7,718 nucleotides of DNA from Bacillota bacterium. GTDB lineage: Bacteria > Bacillota > Bacilli > Tumebacillales > Effusibacillaceae. The notes below the pieces were generated by a model that made no database searches, had not been told where the DNA came from, and saw nothing but the letters and a program-made list of their open reading frames with translations. Below are positions 5,601 through 7,718 of the stretch, one piece after another (position 1 is the stretch's first letter; every line of letters starts with the position of its first letter). The stretch covers positions 1 to 7,718 of the forward strand of contig JAGVBM010000385.1 in assembly GCA_020059765.1 (NCBI GenBank). The letters are read 5' to 3'. The position numbers were made by a program, and so were the translations under genes.

Positions 5601-6098
5601 TTGGAGAAGAAGCCGTCGTTGGTCTTGTTGGTTGCATTTACCCTGTTTATTGTCGGGGTAATCGGTACGGTGATTCTGCCGTATTTTGACGGTGAAATTA
5701 ATGAGCCGACCGCCAACGCTGAAGCGCGAAATTACAAAGTGGATTCAGCGGAAGCAAGAGGCCGGGAAGTATATATTCAAAACGGATGTCAAACCTGTCA
5801 TACCCAATTTGTTCGGAGCGTGCAGGCTGACATCAACCAAAACCTGGGTCCTGCAACGGCAGGTGGGGATTATAAGTACGACTTGCCGCATTTGATGGGT
5901 TCGAACCGCACGGGTCCGGACTTGATGTGGGTAGGCACCCGCTGGAATGAGAGCTGGCAGCGCCAGCACCTGATTGATCCCCAATCCACCAGTCCAGGAT
6001 CCATCATGCCGTCTTTTGCCTACCTGTCGGAACAAGAAATGAAAGACCTGATCGCCTATCTGATGAGCTTGAAGCCGGCAGATGCCAAGCCGAAATAG
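5601..6098 (+). CDS. ccoO: cbb3-type oxidase monoheme cytochrome c subunit (CcoO)
   Basis: A membrane-anchored cytochrome c of 165 residues that passes electrons to CcoN. It has an N-terminal helix at about 7-27 and then an extracytoplasmic heme domain. CQTCH (63-67) binds one heme c, with His67 as proximal ligand and Met136 in GSIMPSF as the likely distal ligand. The flanking blocks are typical of CcoO: GREVYIQNGCQTCHTQ (54-69), a YDLPHLMGSNRTGPDL segment (93-108), a WQRQHLIDPQS segment (119-129) and the SIMPSFAYL block. It is somewhat shorter than proteobacterial CcoO proteins, which are usually around 200 residues. The start is TTG at 5601. It ends 15 bases before the next cytochrome gene, so the two are surely cotranscribed. 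Confidence 0.92.
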   Translation: MEKKPSLVLLVAFTLFIVGVIGTVILPYFDGEINEPTANAEARNYKVDSAEARGREVYIQNGCQTCHTQFVRSVQADINQNLGPATAGGDYKYDLPHLMGSNRTGPDLMWVGTRWNESWQRQHLIDPQSTSPGSIMPSFAYLSEQEMKDLIAYLMSLKPADAKPK

Positions 6099-6113
6099 GG
6101 AGGGGGATGCAGC

Positions 6114-6494
6114 ATGTCACATCATGACCATGAATATGAAGAAGTGTCCGGGATCAAGATGGGAAAACGCAAAGTTCCCCCTTACCTGAAAGCAGTCTAT
6201 CTGATTCTGATTGTCTGGGCGGTAGGTTATGCCTTGTTCATGCCAGGAAAATTGGTTGAATCAAGCAGTGCGGAAGTCTCTTTGGACAGAGGAAAGAAAA
6301 TCTATGAAGGGACCTGTCTGAGCTGTCATGCAACCGGTGTGGCTCCCGATCTTAAGGGGGTAACGAATCGATACAAGCCGGATGAGATCGAAAGTATTAT
6401 TAACAAAGGGCGAAACACGATGCCTGCTTTGGGGCAGCGCTTTTCTGAAGCGGATCGGAAGAGCGTAGTCGAATATCTTGAGACAATCAAATAA
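6114..6494 (+). CDS. Membrane-anchored monoheme cytochrome c (CcoP-position subunit)
   Basis: A small cytochrome c of 126 residues. A cytoplasmic N-terminus of about 23 residues starts with a His/Asp/Glu-rich tip (MSHHDHEYEE) and is followed by one helix at about 24-43. The heme domain carries CLSCH (68-72) and a likely distal ligand Met103 in NTMPA, within a normal class I fold of about 70 residues. It occupies the place of CcoP in the operon, but classical CcoP is diheme and about 300 residues with two helices, so this looks like a reduced electron entry subunit. An alternative is a free membrane cytochrome that feeds the oxidase. ATG 6114 follows GGAGGGGG with normal spacing. The next gene starts 20 bases after its stop. 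Confidence 0.88.
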   Translation: MSHHDHEYEEVSGIKMGKRKVPPYLKAVYLILIVWAVGYALFMPGKLVESSSAEVSLDRGKKIYEGTCLSCHATGVAPDLKGVTNRYKPDEIESIINKGRNTMPALGQRFSEADRKSVVEYLETIK

Positions 6495-6514
6495 GAAGGG
6501 GGGAAGAACAAGGA

Positions 6515-7120
6515 ATGTTCAAATTTTTGCTGAAACGGGTCGGGTTCTTGATTATTCTCTCGCTTCCGTTCTGGAACGGGTATCGGCTCGACATCGACAA
6601 CAACCAACTGTTCCTCTTCCGCTACGAACTTGGCTACAGCATGGGGTATCTGTTTTTCTTGTTTACTCTGTTGGTGATTGTCGGTTTCCTGGGATTGTCC
6701 ATGGTCTGGTACCGTTCGTTCTGCAATTGGGGGTGCCCGCACAATGCGGTCAGTTCGATTTTGAATCGAATGGAACGGAAATTGGGCAAACCGGCCACGT
6801 TTGTGATCAGCCTGGCGGCCAGTCTGTTGATGTCCTATTCGACGGTCAGCTTCTTCTACGATCCGGTGACGATTGTCAGATCGCTGATCGGGTTTGAAAT
6901 GAACAAATATTTCTGGCTGACGGCAAGTCTGACCAGTATCTATACCGTACTCACGTTTAAGGCGAGAAGCAGCTTCTGTAAAGTATGTCCTTACGGAATT
7001 GCGCAGCAAATCGCATTTGTTGATCCGAAGAAACGGACGGATTGGCTCACCCACCCCGGAGTTTGGATCACGTGGGGCACGTCGTTTGCGCTGCTGGCAT
7101 TTTTAGTGATCGGATGGTAA
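6515..7120 (+). CDS. CcoG-like membrane protein lacking the ferredoxin domain
   Basis: A polytopic membrane protein of 201 residues with about five helices. It resembles the membrane part of CcoG/RdxA and of NapH/NosR: an early PFWNGYRLDIDN segment (18-29), then CNWGCPHNA (70-78), corresponding to the CxxxCPQ motif, and CKVCPYGIAQQ (155-165), corresponding to the second CPYARFQ-type motif. CcoG of proteobacteria reduces Cu(II) for cbb3 assembly and carries a cytoplasmic domain with two [4Fe-4S] clusters plus an Ig-like C-terminal domain. Here both are missing: after the second motif come only a short loop and one more helix (about 184-200). The four cysteines and prolines could form a redox or metal site near the membrane. 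Its position directly after the oxidase genes supports a role in oxidase copper or heme maturation. Start ATG 6515, preceded by AAGGGGGG (6496-6503) at a rather long distance. Confidence 0.75.
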   Translation: MFKFLLKRVGFLIILSLPFWNGYRLDIDNNQLFLFRYELGYSMGYLFFLFTLLVIVGFLGLSMVWYRSFCNWGCPHNAVSSILNRMERKLGKPATFVISLAASLLMSYSTVSFFYDPVTIVRSLIGFEMNKYFWLTASLTSIYTVLTFKARSSFCKVCPYGIAQQIAFVDPKKRTDWLTHPGVWITWGTSFALLAFLVIGW

Positions 7121-7146
7121 ACATTCGGAGAGTGAGGTGGTAAAAA

Positions 7147-7718
7147 ATGTTGAAACAATATAGATTTCGTGTAGCAGGGGTATTGACAGCCAGCGCCTTG
7201 CTGCTGGCTGCGTGCGCTCCGGCCGGAGTGAAGGATGCGGCTGTTACGCAGCCGCTGGCAAAGCCGGATTTTACGATCAGTCCTGATTATTCAAACAATT
7301 GGTGGAAAGACCAACCGAACGGCAATGCGGAAATGAATCCCGACTGGAACGGAGAAGGCTGGATGCTGACCGCCAATGAAGTGAGCGACGGGGTATCGGT
7401 GCTTGACCTGAAAACAGGCGAGCCGATTGCCTATTTCCAAGGGGAAGGTACTCCGCACCACGTCCATTTGAACAAAGACCAGAGTTGGGCGTTTGTCACC
7501 CAGCGTTACGGGTCGACCGTCATGGCTATCGATATGAAAACGTTGAAAGCGAAAGAGATTGGCTTTCCGGGATTCAGCAAGAAACCGGGACCTCAGCATT
7601 TGACGTTTTCCCTGGACGGCAAATATGCGTTTGTCACGTTAAACGGTGTAGAAGCGGTGGCGCAAATCGATGCCGAAAAAGCGGAACTCGTCAAGGTTAT
7701 TAAAGGAGTCGGGAGAAA
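7147..7718 (+). CDS. Beta-propeller (YVTN-like) lipoprotein, partial at 3' end
   Basis: An extracytoplasmic lipoprotein of which the first 190 residues are visible; the frame is open at the window end. The signal peptide has basic residues at 3-8, a hydrophobic core and the lipobox LAAC with Cys23 as the lipidated residue. The mature part shows repeats of a beta-propeller of YVTN/cytochrome d1-like type: VSVLDLKTGEPIAYFQGEG (83-101), the block SWAFVTQRYGSTVMAIDMKT (113-132) and the block YAFVTLNGVEAVAQIDAEKA (160-179), each a predicted blade edge. A His-rich GTPHHVHLN segment is at 101-109. Such proteins can bind partners, metals or, in the NirS/NirF families, heme d1. No heme c motif is visible so far. 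It may aid oxidase assembly or copper delivery outside the membrane. ATG 7147 follows GAGGTGG (7134-7140); the upstream stop is 26 bases away, so it is in the operon. Confidence 0.82.
   Translation, partial: MLKQYRFRVAGVLTASALLLAACAPAGVKDAAVTQPLAKPDFTISPDYSNNWWKDQPNGNAEMNPDWNGEGWMLTANEVSDGVSVLDLKTGEPIAYFQGEGTPHHVHLNKDQSWAFVTQRYGSTVMAIDMKTLKAKEIGFPGFSKKPGPQHLTFSLDGKYAFVTLNGVEAVAQIDAEKAELVKVIKGVGR

Noticed and set aside
1..7718. CRISPR arrays, tRNA or rRNA genes, phage attachment sites
   Set aside because: I saw no regularly spaced repeats, cloverleaf or rRNA-like sequence, and no direct repeats flanking the intron.

Overview
The window looks like a chromosomal stretch from a Gram-positive (Bacillota/Bacilli-like) bacterium. 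The evidence is strong purine-rich GGAGG-type ribosome binding sites before nearly every gene, two TTG starts, one GTG start, a lipoprotein signal on a propeller protein, and c-type cytochromes held by N-terminal membrane anchors. Base composition appears intermediate, near 50% GC by eye. I cannot name the species; a spore-former of the Alicyclobacillaceae/Effusibacillus/Tumebacillus kind would fit, but that is inference only. All supported genes are on the + strand.

Region 1 (1 to about 1912) is a nearly complete group II intron. It has a 5' ribozyme section of about 520 bases, an intron-encoded reverse transcriptase/maturase (521-1816) without an endonuclease domain, and well-formed domains V and VI. 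The window seems to start one base inside the intron, so the 5' exon is not visible.

Region 2 (about 1912-2074) is a gene-free leader with a perfect 13-bp hairpin followed by an intrinsic terminator only 32 bases before the next start codon. A second, longer fold that excludes the terminator can also be drawn, which suggests possible attenuation.

Region 3 (2075-4066) is a tightly overlapped operon: a FtsX/MacB-type ABC permease with a vicinal Cys-Cys pair in its extracytoplasmic domain, its LolD/MacB-type ATPase, and an overlapping 32-residue single-pass membrane microprotein.

Region 4 (4168 to the window end) is a respiratory operon for a stripped-down C-family (cbb3-type) heme-copper oxidase. 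It encodes CcoN with all expected heme and copper ligands and the cross-link tyrosine, a monoheme CcoO, a membrane-anchored monoheme cytochrome c where a diheme CcoP would be expected, and a short CcoG-like membrane protein that keeps two Cys-Pro motifs but lacks the ferredoxin domain. Last is a lipoprotein with a beta-propeller-like fold that runs off the window. Electrons would be expected to pass from quinol/cytochrome c via the two membrane cytochromes to CcoN, which reduces O2 and conserves energy. The CcoG-like protein probably helps with copper or cofactor handling. The most interesting points are the reduced oxidase design, the CcoG-like protein without ferredoxin clusters, the Gln replacing an expected Glu near heme b3 in CcoN, and the ABC transporter plus microprotein directly upstream.
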